Position numbers and translations under genes: made by a program. Under the pieces are notes generated by a model, which was not told the DNA's origin, did no database searches, and was given only the letters and a program-made list of their open reading frames with translations. From Clostridia bacterium (GTDB taxonomy: Bacteria > Bacillota > Clostridia > Christensenellales > Aristaeellaceae), in NCBI GenBank assembly GCA_017936765.1, contig JAGBEX010000013.1, positions 28,374-92,373 of the forward strand: DNA of 64,000 bases, given 5' to 3'. Positions 1-6,791 of this stretch are shown here, piece by piece (positions within the stretch are counted from its first letter, which is position 1; every line of letters begins with the position of its first letter).

Positions 1-1
1 C

Positions 2-694
2 TTGTTTCTCAAGGGCGTAAAGCACGGCATCCCCATTGCGCTGGGCTACCTTTCGGTGTCCTTCACCTTCGGCATGAAGGCCGTGAGCGATGGTCTCACC
101 TGGCAGCAGGCCGTGCTGATCTCCATGACCAACGTGACCAGCGCCGGACAGTTTGCCGGGCTGCCGCTGATGCTGGCCCAGGCCTCCCTCATCGAGCTGG
201 CGCTGACCCAGTTTATCATCAACCTGCGCTATGCGCTGATGGGCGTATCCCTCTCCCAGAAGCTGGACAAAACCATGACCACCCTGCACCGCATGGCCTT
301 CTCCTTCTGCAATACCGACGAGATCTTCGCCGTGGCCTCCTCCCAGCCGGAAAAGGTGGGCAAAGGCTACCTGTATGGCCTCATGTCCACGCCCTGGCTG
401 GGCTGGGCGCTGGGTACGCTGCTGGGCGCGGTGGCCGGACAGCTGCTGCCGGAGTTCTTCCGCACAGCGCTGGGCATCGCCATTTATGGTATGTTCCTGG
501 CCATCATCCTGCCCCCTGCCCGCAAGGAGCATCCTGTGCGGGTGGTGGTGGTCATCGCCGTGGCGCTGAGCCTGTGCTTCCGCTACATCCCCGGGCTGAA
601 TCAGCTTTCCAGCGGCTTTGTGATCATCATCTGTGCCGTGGCCGCCTCCACCGTGGGTGCGCTGCTGTTCCCGGTAAAGGAGGGTGACGCATGA
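2..694 (+). CDS. azlC: AzlC family branched-chain amino acid exporter, large subunit (5' partial)
   Basis: Large membrane subunit of an AzlCD-type exporter, a family known for efflux of branched-chain amino acids and analogues. The visible 230 residues are strongly hydrophobic with several membrane segments, begin KGVKHGIPIALGYLSVSF (the usual first helix of AzlC) and contain FIINLRYALMG, typical of the family. The first codon here is an internal TTG at the window edge; family members usually have a few more residues before this point, so the true start lies outside the window. The stop codon overlaps the start of azlD (ATGA), indicating translational coupling. The identity of the exported substrate is inferred from the family only. 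Confidence 0.88.
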   Translation: MFLKGVKHGIPIALGYLSVSFTFGMKAVSDGLTWQQAVLISMTNVTSAGQFAGLPLMLAQASLIELALTQFIINLRYALMGVSLSQKLDKTMTTLHRMAFSFCNTDEIFAVASSQPEKVGKGYLYGLMSTPWLGWALGTLLGAVAGQLLPEFFRTALGIAIYGMFLAIILPPARKEHPVRVVVVIAVALSLCFRYIPGLNQLSSGFVIIICAVAASTVGALLFPVKEGDA

Positions 695-1008
695 GCTGGT
701 CTGATTTCTTCCCCTATCTGCTGGTGATGGCCGGTGTGACCTACCTGATCCGTATGCTGCCGCTGACGGTCTTCCGCAGGGAGATCAAGAGCGTGTTTGT
801 GAAATCCTTCCTGCACTATGTACCCTATGCGGTGCTGGGCGCCATGACCTTCCCGGACGTGCTCTACTCCACCGGCAGCCTGTGGACGGCGCTGGTGGGC
901 CTGGTGGTGGCCATCGTGATGGCCTGGCGCGGCCGCAGCCTGCTCACCGTGGCCATCGGCGCGTGCCTTGCCGTAGCCGCCGCCCAGGCCGTGATGCTGC
1001 TGCTCTGA
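691..1008 (+). CDS. azlD: AzlD domain-containing protein, small subunit of branched-chain amino acid exporter
   Basis: Small partner of AzlC. It has 105 residues, almost all in three or four hydrophobic membrane segments; it starts MSWSDFFPYLLVMAGVTYLI and has the family-typical IRMLPLTVFRR loop followed by FLHYVPYAVLGAMTFPDVL. The ATG overlaps the azlC stop by four bases. AzlD proteins are normally 100-110 residues, so it looks intact. No terminator is evident directly after it; a 7-bp tandem repeat begins seven bases downstream. Confidence 0.88.
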   Translation: MSWSDFFPYLLVMAGVTYLIRMLPLTVFRREIKSVFVKSFLHYVPYAVLGAMTFPDVLYSTGSLWTALVGLVVAIVMAWRGRSLLTVAIGACLAVAAAQAVMLLL

Positions 1009-1014
1009 CCATCC

Positions 1015-1042
1015 ATTCCGCATTCCGAATTCCGAATTCCGC
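1015..1042. repeat. Heptanucleotide tandem repeat, ATTCCG(A/C) x4
   Basis: Four perfect-phase 7-bp units (ATTCCGC, ATTCCGA, ATTCCGA, ATTCCGC) followed by a degenerate unit ATTTTCA. Same unit form as the repeats at 35203 and 59418. The degenerate fifth unit supplies the -35 hexamer of the promoter for the next gene. Confidence 0.85.
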
Positions 1043-1043
1043 A

Positions 1044-1072
1044 TTTTCAATCCCCTTCTCCTGTGGTATAAT
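1044..1072 (+). promoter_or_regulatory. Probable promoter of pyrimidine-nucleoside phosphorylase gene
   Basis: TTTTCA (1044-1049), 17-bp spacer, perfect TATAAT (1067-1072). It lies 37 bp before the start codon. Confidence 0.65.
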
Positions 1073-1108
1073 GAAATACAACAGGATTGAAAAAGGGAGG
1101 CTGCCTCC

Positions 1109-2437
1109 ATGAACATGGTCAACATCATCACCAAAAAGAAGCTGGGACAGGAGCTGACTGCCCAGGAGATCGACTATTTTGTGCAGGGTGCCGCCAGGCA
1201 GACCATTCCGGACTATCAGCTGGCCGCGCTGCTGATGGCCATCCGCTTCCAGGGCATGACCGACCAGGAGACCACCCACCTCACCCTGGCCATGCGGGAT
1301 TCCGGCGACGTGTGCGACCTTTCCGCCATTCCCGGCATCAAGGTGGATAAGCACTCCACCGGCGGCGTGGGCGACACCACCACCCTGGTGCTGGCGCCCC
1401 TGGTGGCTGCCTGCGGTGTGCCTGTGGCCAAGATGAGCGGCCGTGGCCTGGGCCACACCGGCGGTACGCTGGATAAGCTGGAATCCGTCCCCGGCCTGAG
1501 CGTGGAGCTGACGGAGGATGCCTTCATCCGTCAGGTGAACGCCATCGGCGCGGCGGTGATCGGCCAGACCGGCTCCCTGGCCCCGGCGGACAAGACCCTC
1601 TACGCCCTGCGGGACGTGACCGCCACCGTGGACAGCCTGCCGCTGATCGCATCCTCCATCATGAGCAAAAAGCTGGCCTCCGGCGCGGATGCCATTGTGC
1701 TGGACGTGAAGACCGGCTCCGGTGCCATTATGCAGACGCTGGAGGGTTCCATCCAGCTGGCGCAGGCCATGGTAAACATCGGTGCGCTGGCAGGCAAGCC
1801 CGTCACCGCCATCGTCACCGGCATGGAGCAGCCCCTGGGTACCCATGTGGGCAACGCCCTGGAGGTGAAGGACGCCATCGACGTGCTGTCCGGCCGCACC
1901 ACCGGCGCGCTGCTGGAGGTCTCGCTGCTGCTGGGCAGCCATATGCTGGTGCTGGCCGGTCGCTGCGCCACCCCCGAGGAAGGTCGCGCCCTTTTGCAGG
2001 AGGCGCTGGATTCCCGCCGCGGCCTGGCGAAATTGAAGGAAATCTTCGCTGCCCAGGGCGGTGACCCCGCCGTGTGCGACGATGTGACGCTCCTGCCCCA
2101 GCCCGCCGTGACCCGCACCGTGCAGGTTGGCCGCAGCGGCTATGTGGCCGAAATGGACACCACCGCCCTGGGTCTGGCCGCCCAGGCCATGGGTGCCGGG
2201 CGCGTGCAGAAAACCGACGCGCTGGACTACTCCGTGGGCTTTGTGCTGCCCGTGCGCATTGGCGACCGGGTGGAGCCGGACACCACGCTTTGCACGCTGT
2301 ATGCTCGCAGCGAAGAGGATGCCGACAAGGCCGAGGCGGCGATCCGCGCAGCGATCAGCTTCTCCGATGCGCCTGTGGAGGCGCCGCCGCTGTGCTATGC
2401 CATTGTCACCAAGGATGGCGTGGAGCGGGTAAAATGA
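1109..2437 (+). CDS. pdp: Pyrimidine-nucleoside phosphorylase
   Basis: Cytoplasmic salvage enzyme that splits uridine, thymidine and deoxyuridine with phosphate. At 442 residues it has the normal family length. Visible signatures are the phosphate-binding KHSTGGVGD segment near residue 81 and the family signature SGRGLGHTGGTLDKLES that follows, then SSIMSKKLASGADAIVLDVK near residue 180-205. The start is ATG at 1109, nine bases after GGGAGG; an in-frame ATG two codons later is possible but further from the ribosome site. It is the only gene behind its promoter, and the next element is a tandem repeat in which the stop codon itself is embedded. Confidence 0.93.
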   Translation: MNMVNIITKKKLGQELTAQEIDYFVQGAARQTIPDYQLAALLMAIRFQGMTDQETTHLTLAMRDSGDVCDLSAIPGIKVDKHSTGGVGDTTTLVLAPLVAACGVPVAKMSGRGLGHTGGTLDKLESVPGLSVELTEDAFIRQVNAIGAAVIGQTGSLAPADKTLYALRDVTATVDSLPLIASSIMSKKLASGADAIVLDVKTGSGAIMQTLEGSIQLAQAMVNIGALAGKPVTAIVTGMEQPLGTHVGNALEVKDAIDVLSGRTTGALLEVSLLLGSHMLVLAGRCATPEEGRALLQEALDSRRGLAKLKEIFAAQGGDPAVCDDVTLLPQPAVTRTVQVGRSGYVAEMDTTALGLAAQAMGAGRVQKTDALDYSVGFVLPVRIGDRVEPDTTLCTLYARSEEDADKAEAAIRAAISFSDAPVEAPPLCYAIVTKDGVERVK

Positions 2438-2468
2438 ATAATGAATGATGAATAGTGAATAGTGAATA
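2434..2468. repeat. Heptanucleotide tandem repeat, (A/G)TGAAT(A/G) x5
   Basis: Five 7-bp units in phase. Read on the minus strand this is ATTCA-type, so it belongs to the same ATTCNNN class as the repeats at 1015, 35203, 36794 and 59418. The first unit contains the TGA stop of the preceding gene. Confidence 0.8.
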
Positions 2469-2550
2469 ATGAGGGAATGAAGCACCCGCCAACTCATTCC
2501 TTCATTTCTTCATTAGCGAAGCGTCTTCATGCCCGAAGGGCGCTTCATTC

Positions 2551-2598
2551 ACGCAAGAAAAAAGCTCTTTGCAAATGCAAAGAGCTTTTTTCTTGCGT
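2551..2598 (-). terminator. Terminator of tRNA-Leu: perfect 23-bp inverted repeat
   Basis: Arms 2551-2573 and 2576-2598 are perfect complements with only two unpaired bases between them; the arms carry the A and T tracts, so the hairpin can terminate in either direction. It directly abuts the 3' end of the tRNA gene. Confidence 0.85.
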
Positions 2599-2681
2599 GC
2601 GGGAAACAGGACTTGAACCTGCAAGTTCGTACGAACACATGAACCTGAATCATGCGCGTCTGCCAATTCCGCCATTCCCGC
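2599..2681 (-). tRNA. tRNA-Leu (anticodon CAG)
   Basis: The minus strand reads GCGGGAA at the 5' end and TTCCCGC at the 3' end as a 7-bp acceptor stem. The D-arm contains GGCGGAATTGGCAGACGC, the anticodon arm is CATGA-TTCAGGT-TCATG giving anticodon CAG (codon CUG), there is a variable arm of class II type, and the T-arm contains GGTTCAAGTCC. Length is 83 nt and CCA is not encoded. Codon CUG dominates Leu usage in the neighbouring genes, so this is a major isoacceptor. Confidence 0.96.
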
Positions 2682-2693
2682 AGAACAGAAATG

Positions 2694-2722
2694 ATTATAC
2701 CGCCAGCAGAGCAAATTGTCAA
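2694..2722 (-). promoter_or_regulatory. Consensus promoter of tRNA-Leu
   Basis: On the minus strand TTGACA (2717-2722), 17-bp spacer, TATAAT (2694-2699): a perfect consensus promoter 12 bp upstream of the tRNA 5' end. Confidence 0.88.
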
Positions 2723-2779
2723 GCAGTTTTTTTGTTTTTCTGCCGAATGCCTTTTTCATGTTCTTTCTCCCGCAATCGA

Positions 2780-2809
2780 TTGACACAGCCGCCCTCTTGC
2801 CGCTATGAT
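2780..2809 (+). promoter_or_regulatory. Promoter of the aconitase operon
   Basis: TTGACA (2780-2785), 18-bp spacer, TATGAT (2804-2809). It drives the aconitase-HAD-DUF2087 genes and is divergent from the tRNA promoter. Confidence 0.75.
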
Positions 2810-2821
2810 GGATGGGCAACA

Positions 2822-2833
2822 ATTGTATACAAT
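2822..2833. promoter_or_regulatory. Operator-like palindrome ATTGTATACAAT
   Basis: Perfect 12-bp dyad starting 12 bp after the -10 element of the aconitase promoter, where a bound repressor would block initiation. The core TTGTATACAA resembles operators bound by GntR-family regulators. No GntR-family gene is visible in this window, so the regulator is unknown. Confidence 0.5.
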
Positions 2834-2864
2834 ACGAAAATATACGTATCATGGAGGCAATGCA

Positions 2865-4796
2865 ATGAATCTTACACAGAAAATCCTCGCCGCCCACCTG
2901 CTGACGGGCGAGCTTGTTCCCGGCACGGAGATCTCCATCCGCATCGACCAGACCCTCACCCAGGACTCCACCGGCACCATGGCGTATCTTCAGTTCGAGG
3001 CCATGGGCGTGGATCGGGTGAAGACCAAGAAGTCCGTGGCCTACATCGACCACAACACCCTGCAAACCGGCTTTGAAAACGCCGACGACCACCAGTACAT
3101 CCAGTCCGTGACCAAGAAGCACGGCATTTATTGCTCCAAGCCCGGCAACGGCATTTGCCACCAGGTGCAGCTGGAGCGCTTTGGCGTGCCTGGCTACACC
3201 CTGCTGGGCAGCGACAGCCACACCCCCACCGGCGGCGGCATCGGTATGCTGGCCATCGGCGCGGGCGGCCTGGACGTGGCCGTGGCCATGGGCGGCGGCG
3301 CTTATTTCCTCTCCTGCCCGAAGGTGGTGGGCATCAAGCTCACCGGCAAATTGAACTATGGCGTGGCCGCCAAGGACATCATTCTGGAAGTGCTGCGCCG
3401 CCTCACCGTGAAGGGCGGCGTGGGCAAGGTGATGGAATACATCGGCGACGGTGTGGCCACCCTCACCGTGCCGGAGCGCGCCACCATCACCAACATGGGT
3501 GCCGAGCTGGGCGCTACCACCTCCATCTTCCCCTCTGACGATGTGACCCGCGCCTTCCTGAAGGCCCAGGGCCGCGAGCAGGACTGGACGGAGCTGAAGC
3601 CCGACGCCGACGCCACCTACGACGAGATCGTGGAGATCGACCTGAACATCCTGGAACCCCTGGTGGCCAAGCCCCACATGCCCGACATCGTGGAAACGGT
3701 GAAGGAATGCGGCCCCATCAAGGTGGATCAGGTGTTCATCGGCTCCTGCACCAATTCCTCCTATACCGATATGATGCGCGTTGCCCGCATCCTGAAGGGC
3801 AAGACCGTGCATCCCGACGTGAGCCTGGTCATTGGTCCCGGCTCCAAGCAGGTGCTGACCATGCTGGCCCGCAACGGCGCTCTGGCGGATATGCTGGGCG
3901 CGGGCGCCCGCATCCTGGAAAGTGCCTGTGGTCCCTGCATCGGCATGGGTCAGGCACCCAAGTCCAACGCCATCTCTGTGCGCACCAACAACCGCAACTT
4001 CTTTGGCCGCAGCGGCACCAAGAGCGCGGGCATCTACCTGGTCTCCTGCGAAACGGCGGCCATCACCGCCCTCACCGGCGTGCTGACCGACCCCCGTTGC
4101 CTGGACATCGACCTGGATATCCCCCTGCCCGAGGCCTTTGAGGTTAACGACAACCTGGTGATCCCCCCGGTGGAACCCGGCGCAGAGGACACCGTGGAGG
4201 TCGTCCGCGGCCCCAACATCAAGCCCTTCCCCATGGGCAAGGCGCTGGCCGAGGATGTGTCCGGCAAGGTGCTGTTGAAAATGGAGGACAACATCACCAC
4301 CGACCACATCGCGCCCTCCGATGCCAAGCTGCTGCCCTTCCGCTCCAATGTGCCCTATCTCTCCGACTTCTGCCTGACTCCCGTGGACAAGGACTTCCCT
4401 GCCCGCGCCAAGGCCGAGGGCGGCGGCATGCTGGTGGCCGGCAGCAACTACGGCCAGGGCTCCAGCCGCGAGCACGCTGCCCTGGTGCCCCTGTACCTGG
4501 GCATCCGTGCGGTGATCGCCAAGAGCTTCGCCCGCATCCACCAGGCCAACCTGATCAACAACGGCATCCTGCCCATGACCTTTGAAAACGAGGCGGACTA
4601 CGACCGCATCGACATGGCCGATGTGCTGACCCTGCCCGGCGTCCGCGCCCTGGTGGAACAAGGCAGCGAGAAGTTCGTCCTGCGCAACGAGACCAAGGGC
4701 GAAGAATACACGGTGCTTTTGCCCCTCACCCAGCGCCAGAAGGGCTGCATCCTCTGCGGCGGCCTGCTGAACTTCACCCGCGAAAGCGCCAAGTAA
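2865..4796 (+). CDS. Aconitate hydratase, compact (about 640-residue) bacterial type
   Basis: Interconverts citrate and isocitrate with a [4Fe-4S] cluster in the cytoplasm. The three cluster cysteines appear in GSCTNSS (about residue 293) and ACGPCIG (about 355-358). LLGSDSHTPTGGGIGM precedes them, and the swivel domain has GSNYGQGSSREHAA near residue 525-538. Length is 643 aa, matching the short aconitases of anaerobes and well below the roughly 900-residue AcnA. Start chosen at ATG 2865 because GGAGG sits seven bases upstream; an in-frame ATG at 2805 lies inside the -10 region. First gene of an operon with the HAD phosphatase nine bases downstream. The likely role is partial oxidative TCA flow toward 2-oxoglutarate and glutamate. 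Confidence 0.93.
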   Translation: MNLTQKILAAHLLTGELVPGTEISIRIDQTLTQDSTGTMAYLQFEAMGVDRVKTKKSVAYIDHNTLQTGFENADDHQYIQSVTKKHGIYCSKPGNGICHQVQLERFGVPGYTLLGSDSHTPTGGGIGMLAIGAGGLDVAVAMGGGAYFLSCPKVVGIKLTGKLNYGVAAKDIILEVLRRLTVKGGVGKVMEYIGDGVATLTVPERATITNMGAELGATTSIFPSDDVTRAFLKAQGREQDWTELKPDADATYDEIVEIDLNILEPLVAKPHMPDIVETVKECGPIKVDQVFIGSCTNSSYTDMMRVARILKGKTVHPDVSLVIGPGSKQVLTMLARNGALADMLGAGARILESACGPCIGMGQAPKSNAISVRTNNRNFFGRSGTKSAGIYLVSCETAAITALTGVLTDPRCLDIDLDIPLPEAFEVNDNLVIPPVEPGAEDTVEVVRGPNIKPFPMGKALAEDVSGKVLLKMEDNITTDHIAPSDAKLLPFRSNVPYLSDFCLTPVDKDFPARAKAEGGGMLVAGSNYGQGSSREHAALVPLYLGIRAVIAKSFARIHQANLINNGILPMTFENEADYDRIDMADVLTLPGVRALVEQGSEKFVLRNETKGEEYTVLLPLTQRQKGCILCGGLLNFTRESAK

Positions 4797-4805
4797 GGAG
4801 GCACC

Positions 4806-5489
4806 ATGCGTTACCGCTATCTGCTGGCCGATAACGACAACACCCTCATGGACTTTGACGCAGCGGAGCGCAAGTCCCTCCGGGATGCGCTGACCGCCTT
4901 CGGCAAGCCCTTCTCCGACGAGGTGTTCACCACCTACCACCACATCAACAAGCTTTTGTGGGAAGCCCTCGAGCGGGGCGAGACCACCCAGGCTGCGCTG
5001 AAAATCGAGCGCTTTGCCCAGCTGTGCCAGCATTACGGCTGGCAGGATGTGGACACCAAGGCCCTGGCCGTGACCTTTCAGGATAAGCTCTCCACCCACG
5101 CCGACCTTCTGCCCGGCGCCATGCACCTTTTGCAGGCCGTTCACGGCAAAATGAAGATCGCCCTGGTGTCCAATGGTGTCAGCGCCACCCAGCGCGGCCG
5201 CCTCAGCGTGTGCGAGTTCACGCCCTTGCTGGATGCGGTCATCATTTCCGAGGAGATCGGCGTCAGCAAGCCCAACCCCCTCATGGTGGAAAAAGCCCTC
5301 GAGCTGCTGGGCTGCACCGATAAGCGGGAGGCCGTGTTCCTGGGTGACAGCCACTCTGCCGACATCGCCGCCGCGCATAACGCGGGCGTGGACAGCATCT
5401 GGCTCACCCGCCACGGCAAGGGGCAGAGCGACAAGGCCACCTACGTCGTGGAATCCCTGGAGGAAGCCGAGGCCCTGCTGCTGCAATGA
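4806..5489 (+). CDS. HAD family hydrolase, YjjG-like nucleotidase
   Basis: Haloacid-dehalogenase-fold phosphatase of 227 aa. Motif I is DNDNT (Asp nucleophile and acid/base near residues 9-11), motif II is ALVSNG, motif III is the Lys in SKPNPLM and motif IV is FLGDSHSADI. The sequence resembles YjjG-type pyrimidine nucleotidases, which remove phosphate from UMP, dUMP or dTMP and non-canonical pyrimidine nucleotides; substrate is inferred. AAGGAGG seven bases before ATG supports the start. Second gene of the aconitase operon. Confidence 0.85.
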   Translation: MRYRYLLADNDNTLMDFDAAERKSLRDALTAFGKPFSDEVFTTYHHINKLLWEALERGETTQAALKIERFAQLCQHYGWQDVDTKALAVTFQDKLSTHADLLPGAMHLLQAVHGKMKIALVSNGVSATQRGRLSVCEFTPLLDAVIISEEIGVSKPNPLMVEKALELLGCTDKREAVFLGDSHSADIAAAHNAGVDSIWLTRHGKGQSDKATYVVESLEEAEALLLQ

Positions 5490-5516
5490 TCCCCCCGACC
5501 CCATGGGAGGTACCCT

Positions 5517-5828
5517 ATGGAACTGACTGTTACCCTCAAGAATTTCCTGAACGGATCCGGCAAACTCACCGTGTTCCCCGCCAAGCGGAAGATGAAGATC
5601 TACGCGCTCCTGTACCTGGCGCAGAAGTTTGAGCCAAACAGGGACTACGCCGAGCGGGAGATCAACGACATTCTGCTGGACTGGCACACCTTTGGCGATC
5701 CCGCCACGCTGCGCCGGGAACTCTACGATTATCACTTCCTCGACCGCAGCACGGACGGCAGGCTCTACCGGCTTGCCCTGCAGCTGCCGGAAGCGGACGT
5801 GGACGCCTGGGTTCAGGCACAATTGTAA
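5517..5828 (+). CDS. DUF2087 domain-containing protein
   Basis: Small 103-residue protein; almost all of it is a DUF2087 module, recognised from LKNFLNGSGKLTVFPAKRKM, the YAEREINDIL segment and the DPATLRRELYDYHFLDR segment. DUF2087 is usually found alone or at the C-terminus of small regulators and is thought to be nucleic-acid binding; its exact role is unknown. GGGAGG precedes the ATG. Last gene before a strong terminator. Confidence 0.85.
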   Translation: MELTVTLKNFLNGSGKLTVFPAKRKMKIYALLYLAQKFEPNRDYAEREINDILLDWHTFGDPATLRRELYDYHFLDRSTDGRLYRLALQLPEADVDAWVQAQL

Positions 5829-5837
5829 ATCAACACC

Positions 5838-5874
5838 TGCGGGGAGCGATCTGCCATCGCCCCCGCATTTTTTT
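5838..5874 (+). terminator. Rho-independent terminator after DUF2087 gene
   Basis: Stem 5838-5850 with 5856-5867 (TGCGGGG/CCCCGCA base, GCGAT/ATCGC top, one bulge) followed by seven T. Its upper stem resembles the GGGGCGATC module of the mosaic repeats at 36752 and 59375. Confidence 0.85.
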
Positions 5875-5887
5875 GTGCAAGCGCCCC

Positions 5888-5916
5888 TTGCCAAGCCGTC
5901 CCCGCCATGCTACACT
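5888..5916 (+). promoter_or_regulatory. Probable promoter of esterase gene
   Basis: TTGCCA (5888-5893), 17-bp spacer, TACACT (5911-5916). Confidence 0.6.
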
Positions 5917-5947
5917 AAGAAAAACTGTTCGTTGGAGGTGCCACCCA

Positions 5948-6715
5948 ATGGCCTTTCTGCAAGTACAATTCTTTTCCGAGACGCTGAACGTGGCGTCCAC
6001 CGTAAACGTCATCATGCCCGAACCCAGCCAGGGCATCGGCATCACCGCCGCCCAGTCCGGCGAGCTGCCCAAGGTGCTGTATCTGCTGCATGGCTACAGC
6101 GACGATCACTCCATCTGGATGCGCCGCACCTCCGTGGAGCGCTACGCTGCCGAGCATAACCTGGCGGTGATCATGCCCGCGGTGAACCACAGCTTCTACA
6201 CCAACGAGGTGCAGGGCGAGCGCTATTGGGATTACGTCAACGAAGAGCTGCCCCGCGCCATGCATCGCTTCTTCCGCCTGTCCGATAAGCCCGAGGATAC
6301 CTTTGTGGCCGGGCTTTCCATGGGCGGCTACGGCGCCATGAAGCTGGCGCTGACCCACCCGGAGCGTTTCGGTGCAGCGGCAAGCTTCTCCGGCGCCACG
6401 GACATCTGCGACATGACCGGCCGCCGCCAGGATCGTCTGGACAACTTCAAGCGGGTCTTCGGCCCCCTGAGCCGCATGAAGGGCAGCCAGCACGACCTGT
6501 TCCACCTGATGAAGAACAAGCCGGAGAACGCGCCCAGGCTCTATGTATCCTGCGGCACGGCGGATTTCCTGTATCACCAGCATCAGAAATTCATCCCCGC
6601 GCTGGAAAAGTACGGCTGGGACGTGACCCACTACGAGGAGCCGGACGCCGTGCATGAGTGGGGCTTCTGGGATCGGGAGATCAAAAAGTTCATTCCCTTT
6701 GCCATGAAAAAGTAA
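5948..6715 (+). CDS. Alpha/beta hydrolase, EstA/FrmB-type esterase
   Basis: Serine esterase of 255 aa in the esterase D / tributyrin esterase family. The nucleophile elbow is GLSMGG near residue 122-127, the oxyanion segment is LLHGYSDD near 46, and the C-terminal catalytic His is in EPDAVHEWGFWD. No signal peptide, so probably cytoplasmic; relatives act on short-chain acyl esters or S-formylglutathione-like thioesters. Start at ATG 5948, eight bases after TTGGAGG. Monocistronic between its own promoter and terminator. Confidence 0.87.
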   Translation: MAFLQVQFFSETLNVASTVNVIMPEPSQGIGITAAQSGELPKVLYLLHGYSDDHSIWMRRTSVERYAAEHNLAVIMPAVNHSFYTNEVQGERYWDYVNEELPRAMHRFFRLSDKPEDTFVAGLSMGGYGAMKLALTHPERFGAAASFSGATDICDMTGRRQDRLDNFKRVFGPLSRMKGSQHDLFHLMKNKPENAPRLYVSCGTADFLYHQHQKFIPALEKYGWDVTHYEEPDAVHEWGFWDREIKKFIPFAMKK

Positions 6716-6728
6716 GCATAAAAAGACC

Positions 6729-6759
6729 GCTCAGTCCCGAAGGACTGAGCAGCTTTTTT
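6729..6759 (+). terminator. Terminator after esterase
   Basis: Stem GCTCAGTC/GACTGAGC (6729-6750) followed by AGCTTTTTTTA; A-rich sequence on the left side suggests it also serves the convergent reductase gene. Confidence 0.85.
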
Positions 6760-6791
6760 ATGTGGCAGAGAGGCTCCGCCACTTCGGTGAC

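Noticed and set aside
2502..5894. A 1130-codon open frame on the minus strand across the aconitase genes, and similar long frames opposite many genes.
   Set aside because: They are reverse-frame shadows of GC-rich genes: His/Gly/Val/Gln-rich low-complexity translations, no ribosome sites, and the opposite strand has clear known families.
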